Source of the DNA: Symsagittifera roscoffensis
Lineage: Eukaryota; Xenacoelomorpha; Acoela; Convolutidae
Length of the DNA: 60,000 bases
NCBI RefSeq assembly: GCF_963678635.1
Contig: NC_087064.1
Coordinates: 72,045,465-72,105,464, forward strand
Reading direction: 5' to 3'
The position numbers were made by a program, and so were the translations under genes. Positions within the stretch are counted from its first letter, which is position 1. The number at the start of each line of letters is the position of its first letter. Shown here piece after piece: positions 13,258-24,164 of this stretch. Below the pieces are notes generated by a model, which had not been told where the DNA came from, did no database searches, and saw only the letters and a program-made list of their open reading frames with translations.

Positions 13258-13744
13258 AACTAATTTAAAATTTAGTTTTGATGACATCATGTGCGATCAT
13301 TCGAATAATGTTATCCACAACGCGTGAAGAAACGACAGTATGGGTAGCCAGTATTGGGTATGTGGAAAGAAACGACAACTGCTTCATTTTCAGATGTAAA
13401 TAAGCTAACGAGTGCAAAAAAAGTAGTTTTCTAATTCCCATAATTTATTGAAAAAATATCTGAGCTCAAGTTCAAGTACATTGGATCTTATCCCTCTAAT
13501 AAAAATTCTCAATTAACAAGATTGTCTAGGCAATCACTAACTTTACTCCAACCGATGATAGAGAAAAACAATGGATCAACATTGCTCGATTGGACAACAA
13601 ATTACAAGTTTTGCTGATTCTTTGGGAAAAAAATCAAATTACTTTTTTCTAATAAAAATATAGGCAAATGACTCCACCAAACTTACAAAAAAATTAAAAA
13701 TTTTGCGGATTTTTCGCAATGAGTGTCACCCTTTTCATTTTAGA
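13258..13744 (+). pseudogene. Displaced membrane-protein fragment joined to a protease relic
   Basis: 13270-13360 resembles the end of the membrane-protein gene at 29490-29753. 13385-13660 resembles the intron end and protease gene of the younger element (34890-35160). In the younger copy these pieces are 5 kb apart, so the old element is rearranged here. Confidence 0.65.
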
Positions 13745-13990
13745 CTTAAGATGGTTGACCGATAAGAGAAACCAGTAAATTAATGAAATTTCTTTTTTTT
13801 AAAAATCATGGAAAATGTTTGGACGTTTTGTAATCGACCCCTTCAAAATTTTCTGTAAAAAAAATTAGCTATAGTTTAGATGCTATTAAGTGCGATTGTT
13901 CTAATAATTTTATCCACAACGTGAGAAGAAACACCAGTAGGTGTAGCTAGAATTTCAAGTACAGTCGGTCTTATTTCACTTTCTCTAACG
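13745..13990 (+). pseudogene. Second relic of the two-helix membrane protein
   Basis: It resembles 29490-29753 (GATGG start, GTTTGGACG, then ATTGTTCTAATAATTTTATC). It is the second match to that gene after the displaced protease segment. Confidence 0.6.
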
Positions 13991-14500
13991 CTAAGACTAA
14001 AATAAAAACTACCGAATAATTGTTCCTAGTTGATCTGGAAAACCACATGTTTTTTTTGGTTGGTTCACAATTGGCACATTTGAACCAATTTTTGATATAT
14101 TTTTAAAACTTTCATCAACATTATCACTCTCTTTATAATCAAATGCATGAAAAAGACCTTAAACTCTTACAAAGATTAAGTTAACAAATATGTCTCGGAT
14201 CTCAATTAAAAGAGCGTTATCAAGATTCCTTATCTATTTCATATGGTCATTTACTTATTATTTTAAATTTAAAAACAGTTAATCAACTTGGATGTTGTTC
14301 CAAAAGTTACTCAGTTCAAACAAATCCTTGTTTACTAGCTTATATAGAGATAAATTTTTCGGACAATGAGTATACAATACGTCTCTATTCTTCAATTTTT
14401 TTCCAAAAAGTTTCCTAAGACAACTCAAAAAGGATACATTTTGAAATATCCAAGAGATTTCAGTCATCGTTTGGAACAAATTTTAATTCCGTACTTAATT
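13991..14500 (+). pseudogene. Relic of the packaging ATPase
   Basis: It has fragments of the Walker A region (GATCTGGAAAACCACATG near 14033), of the TTTCATCAACATTATCA block, and of the C-terminal part (TATGGTCATTTACTTATT near 14242). No frame is open. Confidence 0.6.
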
Positions 14501-14769
14501 TATTAATCACCTATTACGCTTCCTCAAAAAACAAAATTAATACAAAAGCAGCAAAAAGAGGAGGTTGTACCAAAAAATTCTATTCACAGTGCTGTAAACG
14601 CAAGGTTGAAATTAGGTAACAATAAGCATATTGTTGATTTGTCTATTAGTTGTCCTAGAATTAGAGTGAACCAGTCAATCAAGATGATACTGAATTATCG
14701 AGGTACAAAAAAGTCTACTTTAGACTTTGTGTGTGCACTAAAGTGAAAGGTTTCAAATTTTTTAAACCA
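14501..14769 (+). pseudogene. Relic of the 136-residue Polinton gene upstream of integrase
   Basis: It matches 30699-31109 through the YSAVNA(K/R)LK region and the DFVCALK codons, then decays. Confidence 0.6.
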
Positions 14770-15560
14770 AATTGAGGCAATTCAAATTAAATTTGAATTG
14801 TTATCAAGAAGATTGCTAAATCAGAAGTCAGAAGAACTTGAATAACTGTCAAAATCTATAAAGAATTAAAAGATTGTTTTCTCCAGGTTCTTTCAAAAAC
14901 TTGAAGAAAATGAAGTTTCAAAAAAGAAAGTAAAACTATTCTTAGAAAACAAGTCAACTCATCCAAAAATTTGGTTCAACATGAGACAATTTTGACTTTT
15001 GAAATTTTAACATTTAAATCTGGTGTATGGATTGTTATTTTGCAGACAAGTTGGCAAGTTTAAATAATGAAGACAGACTTTTCCAAATATCCTTAGCAAG
15101 CTTTCAAACAACTTTTCTCGGAAAAACACTCCCAAAGTTTGTGGGTCATTAAAAAACAGAAAATGGAGGAATTCGAAAAAAATTTAAGGAGAAGAACATT
15201 CACATTAATTCAACAATGAATGGAACAAAAACTGCATTTGCAGAAAGGGCTATTGAATCATATAGCCAACCAAGTTACTGCTACATAGAAGATTATGGTG
15301 AAAAACAATTCAGAAATAACCTCAACTTGTGTCTAAAAAGAATTGTCGCGTTATTAGATTTATTGGAAAAGTTTATCAAACATATGAAACATAAACGCAA
15401 AGTTTGAGATAGATTGAGAACATCAAAAAACAAGGTTCATTTTTGAAAAAAATAAAAAAAAAATTTGAAATTTTTGCAATATATACACAAAAATCTAGGA
15501 CAGAAAATATCAAAGATCTTAAAAAGCAAAAGTTCCTAGAAAATTTGCTGAAAACGTCAG
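14770..15560 (+). pseudogene. Polinton integrase relic
   Basis: The frame at 15216-15407 keeps the third catalytic region (KTAFAERAIES) and the YIEDYGEK block of the DDE integrase. The N-terminal part and the SH3-like tail are visible only as broken fragments. Confidence 0.75.
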
Positions 15561-15611
15561 GGAAATGTTCAGATTAGTGGCAAAACAATTTTTTTTCAAC
15601 TTTCATTGGTC

Positions 15612-16410
15612 ATTAGCTGTAGATTTTCCCACTGTCAAGCTAGTTTTTAAAGCTTCTTTTGATTATTATCCGAGTAGCAGTCTTACTTTCTTTTTAAAAG
15701 TGCTCCAACTGAACAAACAAATCTTAGATGTGAAGAGGAGGTTGCTAATTATGAATTGTTAAAACCTTCACTATACCAAATTGCTATTGAAGGAAGGGTT
15801 TACTCTAATCGATATGAGAGAAAGCTCTGATGAAAAAAATTACCCGATACAATTTGAACCTGATATTTTATCCAATTTTTTTTTATATAATTGTAGCCAC
15901 AAAAAAGAAACATCGAAAAATTTTAAGTGCACAAAAATTCGAATAGAACGGAATTTATATTTCAGTAGATGAGGTTACACAAAAGAAAACCGTTCTTTAC
16001 CTGAGAATCAACATTTTTTGAGTCACGCCTTTGTTTGTGACTTAGAACAAAATCATAGAGATGCTATAATGAGTGGAAAAGGACCGGTTATTTTCAGCAG
16101 CCTCACGATATTCTAAGAAAACATTTCCTGAGGATATATAGTGACTTTATAGAGTGTAGAAAAGTAGGTGATATAAAAACCCCTACACTACGTTGTATTC
16201 CCTTCATTTACAAAGTATAAAAAATGGAGGCATAAAATCTACAGGACAGTACGTGAATTATCAGTCCTTTTCAAATCTACGATTGAAAATTTGTTTGAAA
16301 AACTCTTTTCATAGCAAGAAAGTAGAACAAACACATACTGCAGGTTCTACAAAAAAAAAAAGACTATTAAGGAGATACAAAAAATACTACTGTTCTCTTG
16401 TTCTGCAAAA
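15612..16410 (+). pseudogene. Minor capsid (penton-like) gene relic
   Basis: Pieces of the younger gene at 32047-32874 occur in order: the ASFDYYPSSSL region near 15650, MRESSDEK near 15815, and STGQYVNYQSFSNL near 16236. Several stops separate them. Confidence 0.7.
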
Positions 16411-16666
16411 TGTCGGATAGTTATCAGCCAAACTTCAGCCAACTTCCAGTTTTTGGTGGACACCCAAGGGAGCGTGGGAGATGTTTTGATGCTCTTGCTC
16501 AAATTATTGTGACAACTGCAATCCCCATTCATTCAGAAATAAATAGTCCCAGCTGCAAAAAAAAAACGGAGCAGGCAAATTTGCAGCTCCAGAGATTGGA
16601 AAAGTTGTTGATAGACATAATCAAAGCTCAAAAATTTTCCAAAGAGGCTAGAACAAAAACAGTTTG
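16410..16666 (+). pseudogene. Basic capsid-associated protein relic
   Basis: This frame keeps a GHPRERGRCFDALAQI stretch matching the RGRGFGALAQT block of the gene at 32892. The basic tail is missing. Confidence 0.65.
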
Positions 16667-16916
16667 AAATCAGAGGGGTTTTGGAAAAAAATTTTGACAA
16701 TCAGAAAAACAATTTTAAAATAAAGTTAGCAGTTTCGGTACGGGACTTTTACAAAGTTTTTGGAGTATTTGGATAAAATCAAAAATTTCAAAATAATTTT
16801 CTCATCTGACACGCAAGAAGTGTTTCCCAGAATTTTTCTAGATGAAAGCAATATTGAGTTCAAAATTTAGGTGGACCGTAACTTCTTTTTGGATATGCTT
16901 AATAGTTAAATTAATA
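16667..16916 (+). pseudogene. Major capsid gene relic, 5' fragment
   Basis: CGGTACGGGACTTTTACAAA, then CTAGATGAAAGCAATATTGA and GGATATGC match the first ~200 bp of the major capsid gene at 33263. The match ends where the (GTA)n tract starts. Confidence 0.7.
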
Positions 16917-16926
16917 GGAGTAGTAA

Positions 16927-16969
<43 letters not shown>

Positions 16970-16974
16970 CTTAA

Positions 16975-17017
<43 letters not shown>

Positions 17018-17031
17018 CGTAATAGTAGTAA

Positions 17032-17108
<77 letters not shown>

Positions 17109-17115
17109 GTAGTAG

Positions 17116-17168
<53 letters not shown>
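16917..17168. repeat. (GTA)n microsatellite
   Basis: About 250 bp of nearly pure TAG/GTA triplets with a few interruptions. The 112-codon poly-valine frame over it is an artefact. It marks the truncated right end of the old Polinton. Confidence 0.98.
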
Positions 17169-18489
17169 TTAAAGGCTTAAGAACAGTTGTCCAAAATTTA
17201 ACCCCTCAGTTTGCAGTTGTCCAAAAATTGAGTTTTTTCAGGTTGTTGCAGGTACCACAAGTGCATAGCACTTTCTATGTGCATTAGTAAACCTCGTGTA
17301 ATTTTTCTCGAAAGAGCGCTTGATATAGCCTTGTGATTGTATTTTTGTCCTTTACCCCATCTAATTTACACTTCTCTGTACTATGCTCAGCAATGTCGTC
17401 AGAACTCAGTTTGATGTCGTGTTGAACACCCACAACTGGATATTGCAGGCATATCATCAGTTATGTAGTTTCCTTGTAGCACAGAAATATAGTTTAAGAC
17501 ATCATGCAGTTCCATCTCCATGGATAGCGGTAGAATTTTGTACGAAGCAGTCTCGCTTTGTGGTCGATGCAGCAGTTTCATATCCTTGAAAAAAAAATTT
17601 ATGTCGGCATTTGAGGGTTATGATAGTATAGGGACAACATATCCCAAATGAGCTTTGAGTTTTGTTTTCATAGTTGCTTTTTTGAATGTGTTTCTCATCG
17701 AGAAGTACTAAGATTTTCAACCCTTGAGAGTTCGCCTGCTGCATTGTTTGCTCCATGATAGGTTGCAGGACATCAAGACCCCCAGGTCCTTTAGAACATT
17801 TACACTTTTTGTTTGACTGTTTTTATCGTTGGCCTACGCCGTAGCTTTATTAGGTTTAATTTTGGTTTAACTCTTTTTCCGTCACTTGCATGAAGTCAGG
17901 TCATGAAATTTTATAGTTGTGGGAAGTACTTTTGCCTTCTTGTAAAAATAATTTCGAGAAGAACACATTGATGAGTTCAGACTCCTGCTGGTCATTACAT
18001 GCTGTTTTTTTATTGTAATTTTTGTCCTTTACGTACATTTGGTCTGGGAATGGCTCATTCTTTTGTAAAAACCTGAGGTACTCCTGTAGCGAAGAGATTC
18101 TTCTGCTAGCGAGTTTTTCTTTTCGTATATGGTTTGGTCGTGCAAGTTTTTTTTCCATCCTCTTTATTCTAACATGAAGCCTCAGTTTTTGAAAAATTGT
18201 TATTCTTTCTAAGCAAAATTCAACTTTGTTTCGTCATGTGGGAGGTTTTGGGGACAGATCCAGGGTGGCAGTTTGGATCGGTGAGCTGTTTCTGACAGTA
18301 TATTTTTGTCAATTTGTCTTCCAAGCCATGAGTCCCATTGTTTTACCAATTTGTTCTTATTGCTATAACAGTACAGAAAGGCCGGTCGGATATGCATTCA
18401 TTGAAGACTTTCCAGTCAGCTTTTTTGGTGGCGCATTTTTTTGGTAGGTGGTAAGGAGGTTTTGAAAATGAAATTAGGGTTTGAAATTA
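17169..18489 (-). pseudogene. Decayed minus-strand coding sequence, possibly a transposase
   Basis: Minus-strand fragments at 18397-18209, 18158-17901 and 17756-17399 read in sequence like one broken protein: a Trp/Cys-containing block, a basic helical block (KKLARPNHIRKEK), and a segment with ILVLLDEKHIQ. A DNA-transposon transposase of the THAP/P-element kind is a guess from composition and the LLDE segment only. It continues the minus-strand frame in the repeat at 18490-18660 and 35909-36452, into which the Polinton inserted. Confidence 0.3.
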
Positions 18490-18660
18490 GGGTTTGAAAT
18501 TAGAAAGAGAGCACTGTTCTGCAGGCGTGATTGTAGGAAAGTTTTATCCCAGGGATCGAGTATGTAGTTTCCAGATTATTTTTGTTGTTTGAGTGTTCCA
18601 CAATGTCTGTTTCTTGAGTCAGTGAAACATCCAAAGATTTACCTTTTCGGCTTGGCAGTA
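18490..18660. repeat. Left remnant of the 474-bp tandem repeat (Polinton target)
   Basis: It is closely similar to 36220-36388 and ends in the target hexamer GCAGTA. Together with 35909-36820 it shows that the Polinton split a tandem repeat. Confidence 0.9.
18655..18660. repeat. Left target-site duplication, GCAGTA
   Basis: The same six bases follow the right end (35909-35914). Six bp is the known Polinton duplication length. Confidence 0.95.
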
Positions 18661-19225
18661 AGTAGTAGATGTTGGAGGTTAAGTGGGGGGGGGGGCATGG
18701 AAGACCCTATGTATTAAGATACGTTATAGACTTCGGGTCTTCCATGCTATGTATTAAGATTGGGTATAGAGTCTACAATGTATTAAGATAGGGAATCCTG
18801 ATGGTAAGGTTTCAGTGTGATGGTAAGATAAAGAAAAACGTAATTTTTTTGGTTTTTGTGTGGAAATGTTTATTTTTTTCGCAAAGTTTTTGGCGCGCGT
18901 TATCTATTTGGGAACAGTTAATAGTTAATTACGTGTAGAATAAAGGTTATGTATTTAGTTTTTTGGTGCATGGTAAGTCAATGGTAAGAGTTTTTGGGTA
19001 AATTTTTATGAAAAAATTTTCAAAAAAACTTCAAAAAACGATAAGGTTAGCTATTATTTGACCTAATTTATTAAATAATCTTACTTTCTATCTAATTGAA
19101 ACGATAACTTTACTTTCTATCTAATTGAAACAATGCTAAACCTACAGAGACTTCGAAAAAAGGCAAGTTTCCGAGAAAAAAGTTTAAATTACAAAGAAAG
19201 TATATAAATCACTGCATTGTATAAC
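18661..19225 (+). repeat. Left terminal inverted repeat
   Basis: Reverse-complement match to 35365-35908. It starts AGTAGTAGATGTTGGAGG, then G11, then three copies of ATGTATTAAGAT. It is about 21 bp longer than the right copy, largely because a 27-bp segment (TTACTTTCTATCTAATTGAA...) is duplicated at about 19080-19133. Confidence 0.95.
18696..18746. repeat. Subterminal hairpin in the terminal repeat
   Basis: Perfect 12-bp arms CATGGAAGACCC (18696-18707) and GGGTCTTCCATG (18735-18746) enclose 27 bp. The right terminal repeat has the same hairpin. It could bind integrase or replication proteins, but this is inferred from position only. Confidence 0.8.
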
Positions 19226-19311
19226 AAGTTTACCGCATCATTTTACATTTTAACATCATAAAGCCAATATAATACAACATCATGAATAAGTTTACTTGAC
19301 CAGATCAGTTC

Positions 19312-20273
19312 TTATAAGTTCAGAGGTTTTGTATGAATTCCATCATCTTGTACTTGTCTTTTTGGATAAAAATAGCTTAGTCCTTTCTTTGTCTGTTCAT
19401 ATGTGGCCACCATATGATTTATAGTTCTGAATCCTCTGTTAGTAGATGTAAGATTAATTGCTTGATCAAGCACTCTCCTATACTTTGCTAAAGGTCCATC
19501 TCCAGAGTCTTCTAGAACCCGCTTATTCAATCCTTTGCTGCTAAATTTGAATTTGTCTGACTTGTTGTCATAGCAGCAATATGTCTTACTACATAAACAG
19601 AGCATTTCTGTGCACCTAAATTCTTCTTTGAAAAGTCCCGGCTCCCGCTTATCATGTTTTTTATGGATACTAAAACAGGTTCGAGGAAAGAAATTGGATT
19701 TTGCATCCGCCTTGAAGGAATCTCTGCAATCACTCTCCCTCATTTTTTCCCAAGCAGCTCTCTTATCTGGTTGGATGCAATCGTACAAATTTTCTTCTGC
19801 AAGTGCCAAGTAAAGTGAGTCTGTGTCCATCTCCAACTCTTCAAATTTATTTACATCACAGAACTTGTCAAAGAAGTTGTAGTAGAGTTCCAACATTCTC
19901 AGCTTTGCATACTGAAGTATGAAAAAACCAACGATGATGGGTTCTCTGTGCTCAATGGTTGACTTCAATAACTCCACCTCATATAAGTCCTTCTCAACTG
20001 TGTTAAGTCTCTTAAACAGTGGTTCATTGATTGCCTTGTGAGTTTTTCATCGTTCAGATACTTCGTGATTGTATGCCTGGATCTGTCCATGATCTGATAT
20101 CCATAGGAGGAATTGCCCAAGAGCTTCATTGTTTCTGCTACAACTCCTGATAGAGGGTTTTCATCTCCTTCTCTTCTTGCATCAACCACTGACTGAACGA
20201 AATTATTAAAGCATTTCCGAGGAGAATATTCAACAAAACGATAAATTTTGGTGCATTGCAAACCAAATTCCAC
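19312..20273 (-). pseudogene. polB: Protein-primed DNA polymerase B, C-terminal part (broken)
   Basis: This is the continuation of the polymerase palm and thumb. It contains motif B (KLLGNSSYG) in the first segment (20273-19965) and motif C (EMDTDS) in the second (19977-19312), both required for polymerisation. It is cut off from the main frame by an in-frame TAA at 20274-20276, and a frameshift lies around 20040-20047, just after the KLLGNSSYG-containing segment. The protein's own C-terminus reaches to 90 bp from the terminal repeat. As read, catalytic motifs A, B and C are on three different frames, so no active polymerase can be made unless the breaks are sequence errors. Confidence 0.9.
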
Positions 20274-23200
20274 TTAAAAGTTGAAGCGAGGAGTTATAAC
20301 TGTTCCATTTTCTAGCTTGAAGCTAGATATAAGCATTCTCTGTGGATGTTTCAACATTTCATTTTCAATAGCATAATTCTTCATATAGTCACCAATATCG
20401 TTTTTTCCAAGCTCAGTGTTTTTGAAAATTGGAGGAAAATTCGCAAATTTCGATTTCAGTTCATCTGGAACAACTAAGTCGCACTGAACGTAGCCAAAAA
20501 GAGATCCATCTTTTATTTTTGCTAGAAGTGAGTCTGTAGAAAGAGATCGTTTATAGGGAAAGTGGGTTCTGACGTGATTTTTGATCTTTTCATCGGTTTT
20601 GAAACTTTCCCACCAGTCACACTCCCACATTTCTTCCACTTTGTATCCTTTCTCTTTAATGTATTCTCGTCGCATATCATCCATTTCTCTCTTCTTGTTT
20701 CCTCGCTCAATATCCTGTTCCGTTAAGGAGGGACGAGTTTCTTGACAAGAACAAAAGTGATAGTACCAACCCATTGCCTCGAATACTGTTTTACAGTGAT
20801 TACAATAACCGTCCACATTAAAACAGTCAATTTTCTTCTGTTTTCCAGATGTAAAAAAGCTCTCAATTTTACATTCTGGTCTTGATTCTTGATAGAAAGA
20901 CATGACCATATTCTCAAAGTTGCCAGTTTGATTATGTCTAGCCTTGAATTTCTGCATATCAGTGTCAAACTCCCATCTCGTATACAGTCCTGTTGGCATA
21001 TCTTGACACATTGAATAGGGGTAAAGCTGGCTCGCATCAATTCCAACGATTGACTTACAAATATTTGATGAATCTCTGATAAAGGTTTCGTCTACAACAG
21101 CTTTTCGAGTAAACACAATCAAAGGTCCACCGGTCATGTCTTCTCGTATTTTTTCACACAAATCTTTATCACTTTCGCAAAATGGATAAAACTTGTAATT
21201 TGTAGATTTGTGTAGACATATGTTTGCAAGATTTGGACGTGTACATCCAAGTTTCAACATATCTATCCTTTTGTTATGATAAAATTGGATCATTTTTTGC
21301 ATTGCTTCCAGGGTTGGAACTACATCTTTGTTGTTGTACCACTGCAAAAAGTCTTTGAAAACAGTCATTCCCTTTTTCTGCCAAGTTTGTTGTAAGTAAC
21401 TGTAATTATCTAGTCCAGATGGGGGTACAGTCTTGATTTGAAGCTTTTTCAGTGCTTGCTGTTCATCAAGTCCACTCTTCCTCAGTTTTTCATAATCAGT
21501 AAAGTCTTTGTCTAGAGGATTGTTGTTTCTAAGTTTACTGAAAAATGCTTCATATGGGGGCAGTCCTGGAAAATCAAGTTTGTCAGGGTTGTCAAACCAC
21601 TCATAAGGAAAGAATCCTTTTGTTTCACTAGCTTTATAAGCTTTGAGAAATGAGTCCAGAGTTGTTGCTCCACCCAGAAATTTCATAATGTCAAGAAATT
21701 GTACATCTCCAAACTTGAAAGATATAAAATCATTTGCTTTTTTGATGACGGATGTTTCTTGTTCTTTATCGCGAATCAAATAGGGGATTAGGTAGGACTT
21801 GATCAAATTCAAATCATATCTACCGCTGTTAAATCCAAAAACAGGTAAAGTATTTATATATCTCTCCAGATGTTGTTTCAAATCGATGAGTTGATTTTTC
21901 TGAATTCGCAAAAATTGTGTTGACATATCTGCTTCTTCCGAATCTTCAATGCATTCGTCTTCGTACTCGAATTTGTTACTTGAATAATTTTTACCACGTT
22001 CGTTTAGCTGATCAAAGATCTTCTTCATTCTTTCATTGACAGCTACTTCAATATCTTGAAATTTTTTTCTCATTTCTAGCATACTTTGTTCAGCCAACAG
22101 CTCGAGGTTGGATACAAAATCAATTATCAAGTTCTGTGGATCCTTGTTGTACAAGAAGATGGGTTCATCAATCAGATTCGATGATATAGATACTGAAATA
22201 GGAACATGTTTTCCTATCCAGGTAGTAGTTTGTGTTTCTTTTAGTTCTTCTGTAGGAACACATATCGACTCAAAATCGAAAATTGCTAGGTTTTTGAAGA
22301 GTTTTTTATCATCGGAAACTGGAAGATTGAATCCTTCTAGCTTTTCAAACAAGGTTTCGCGAAGCTCATATACGTTCTTTGGGTAAATATGTTTCACACG
22401 ATCCTTACATCTCAGAAGATGTTTGTTGAGAAACTCGGATCTTTTGAAGAAACTATCACAACTAGGGCACCGGAAACACTTAAAGAAGCTATCTATATCG
22501 TTTGTATGAATAATATGATTGTTGAATCGCAGTAATTTGACTGTTTTATCAAATCTACCAATACTTCTTCGTGCTAGTTCTCCCACATATTCTCCCTCTT
22601 GAATATCAAAATCGTAAATAAAGATGTTGCGTTCAATTATTTCCTCGACAACAGGTAAGTCTTCAATGGAAACTCCACGAAAATTCTTAGGATCATAACC
22701 AGATTTTGTTATGAATTCTGTAAAATATCTGGAGGTGTGAGTGTCGAGATCATTGTGTCCGTTCATGTACATGGCCAATGCGCGGAAAAGACACAAATGA
22801 TCTTTGTAAGGTTCCTTGTCTTTGTTAGATAAAAGACAATTCACTTGCGTATGTCGTAATAAAGGTTCGGGTAAGACAGAGTCCGGACATCCCATGGGGA
22901 TGTTTTTCAGCAAAGCAGCAAAAATTGTAACGTTAGTAATCAACTTGAATCGCCACTTTGTGTTCTGGCGTTCTTGGGTACATTGCTCCACAATATCAAA
23001 TTTTTCTACTTTTCCTTGGATTGTTATCAAATCCGCTTTCGTACAAAGTAAGTGGGATTTTTCAAACAGAGTATTGTTTTCATGGGCGTAGAAATATCGA
23101 TATTCACCAGTCTCAATATTTCGAAGAACAAAACCCAGAGCAATGTTGATTTTGGTTGCAGAATCGAGCTTGTTGAAGACTTCTTCAAGTTTCTCGTTAA

Positions 23201-23339
23201 TTATTTTAGTATCTAACTGGGACATTTGGAAGTTAAATACCTTATTTCTCCCATTTTCCATCTCCGTATCCACTAGAAAATGTTGACATACACCAAGTTC
23301 CTCCTTCAATTTTTCACCATCTTCCCCCTCATCCTCCAC
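20274..23339 (-). pseudogene. polB: Protein-primed family B DNA polymerase, main open frame
   Basis: This 1021-codon frame holds the N-terminal and exonuclease domains and the start of the palm of the element's own replicase. Residues 180-195 (YKDHLCLFRALAMY) resemble the active-site box of OTU proteases. A zinc finger lies at about 288-311 (CFRCPSC...H). The 3'-5' exonuclease motifs are FDFES (D355, E357), NSGRYD (N504, D509) and YNNKD (D672). Palm motif A is DASQLYP at 768-774. A Cys-rich insertion at about 840-920 with YKVEEMWECDWW resembles VSR-type endonucleases. The frame begins with GTG just after a frameshift; the natural gene probably begins in the zinc-finger frame upstream (to 23667). 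It is transcribed away from the CRE-repeat promoter. Confidence 0.95.
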
Positions 23340-23667
23340 AATTTTGGTTCAAGTCGGCTACCGTATCACTTGGCTTCCGTTGTTTCCCTCCATGTTCCTT
23401 TCTCCGATGTTGCTAGAGAGAGTATTAAATCGGAAACTCTTGCTCACAAAAAGAACACACCGTTGATTGCTTGGAACTTGGTGGAGCATGTTTCTTAGCA
23501 ACATGATAGTTCATCTCGTCCTTGTTCTTTGTATAAAAATGACATTTGGAACACTTATATTCCTCCTGCTTTTCACATCTTTTTTGATGTCTGGCAGCGT
23601 TTATTCGAGTAAACATGTTTCCGCAGTCCTCACATTTGACTTTCTCATTTCGGTTAAGTGCAGGCAT
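23340..23667 (-). pseudogene. C2H2 zinc-finger leader of the polymerase gene
   Basis: The 80-codon frame 23667-23425 has Cys/His fingers (CEDCGNMF...H, CSKCHFY...H, CSFCEQEF). It is closed by TAA at 23425-23427. Reading on in the same frame, a TAG at 23413-23415 follows and then QHRRKEHG, which would complete the last finger with its two histidines. Next comes sequence running to the polymerase, with one extra base near 23340-23350. So the fingers were very likely the N-terminus of the polymerase protein, now split by two stops and a frameshift. Zinc-finger leaders could contact DNA ends or the terminal protein (inference). Confidence 0.75.
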
Positions 23668-23840
23668 TATCTAAAAAAATTGGGACTTTTGAAATGTTCC
23701 AAATTTAAAAACTTAAAGTACCAATTGAATGAAAATACTTACTTTTCGTGAAGTAACGAAATGCAAAATTTGAAATAAAATTCAGTTGACTGTTTCTGAT
23801 TGGCAAACAAAATGAATGATTTAACCCAATAAAATAAATG

Positions 23841-24014
23841 TATTTATACTATCAATGACGCCTACGCAATAATCCTTTTACGGTAATGACGTCATTCTTT
23901 GAATAGAAGTGATGTCACCGCCTACGCAATTTTCCTTTTATGGTAATGACGTCATTCTTTGAATAGAAGTGATGTCACCGCCTACGCAATTTTGCTTTTA
24001 TGGTAATGACGTCA
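23841..24014. promoter_or_regulatory. Bidirectional promoter with 60-bp repeats each carrying a CRE
   Basis: It lies between the divergent polymerase gene and the 24165 gene. A unit of exactly 60 bp repeats almost perfectly (23881-23940, 23941-24000) with partial units on both sides. Each holds the palindrome TGACGTCA (23887-23894, 23947-23954, 24007-24014). The two full units add a TGATGTCA half-type site (first at 23910) and a CGCCTACGCAAT motif. TGACGTCA is the classic binding site of CREB/ATF factors. TATTTATA near 23842 could be a TATA element for the polymerase side. Confidence 0.8.
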
Positions 24015-24164
24015 TCTCCACGTTATTCCTTGGAAGATTCTAGAATGTTTGGAAAGTTTTAGAATTTTCGAAAAATTCTAGAATTTTCCAGAAAAATTCT
24101 CAACCAATCAGAACTAAGCTGTTTCTAGTCATAACTTTGGATCCAAAATATTCATTTTTGAAGA

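Larger units (their letters stand above)
1794..16916. mobile_element. Old, truncated Polinton/Maverick relic
   Basis: The segment is collinear with the younger Polinton at 18661-35908: terminal repeat, minus-strand polymerase, then the same small genes, ATPase, integrase, penton-like, basic protein and the first part of the major capsid gene in the same order and orientation. All genes are broken by many stops and frameshifts. The left end AGTAGCACATGTTGGAG resembles the younger terminus. The right end is lost where a (GTA)n tract begins. Internal duplications (polymerase half, membrane/protease segment) show that it is rearranged or a mosaic of two copies. Confidence 0.85.

Noticed and set aside
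16917-17168. Origin of the (GTA)n tract from the AGTAGTAG Polinton terminus
   Set aside because: A right Polinton end would read CTACTACT on this strand, opposite to the tract's orientation.
16842-17180. 112-codon valine-rich frame
   Set aside because: It is only the translation of the (GTA)n microsatellite.
23881-24014. CRISPR-like repeat array
   Set aside because: The 60-bp units are contiguous without unique spacers, and the context is an animal transposon promoter.
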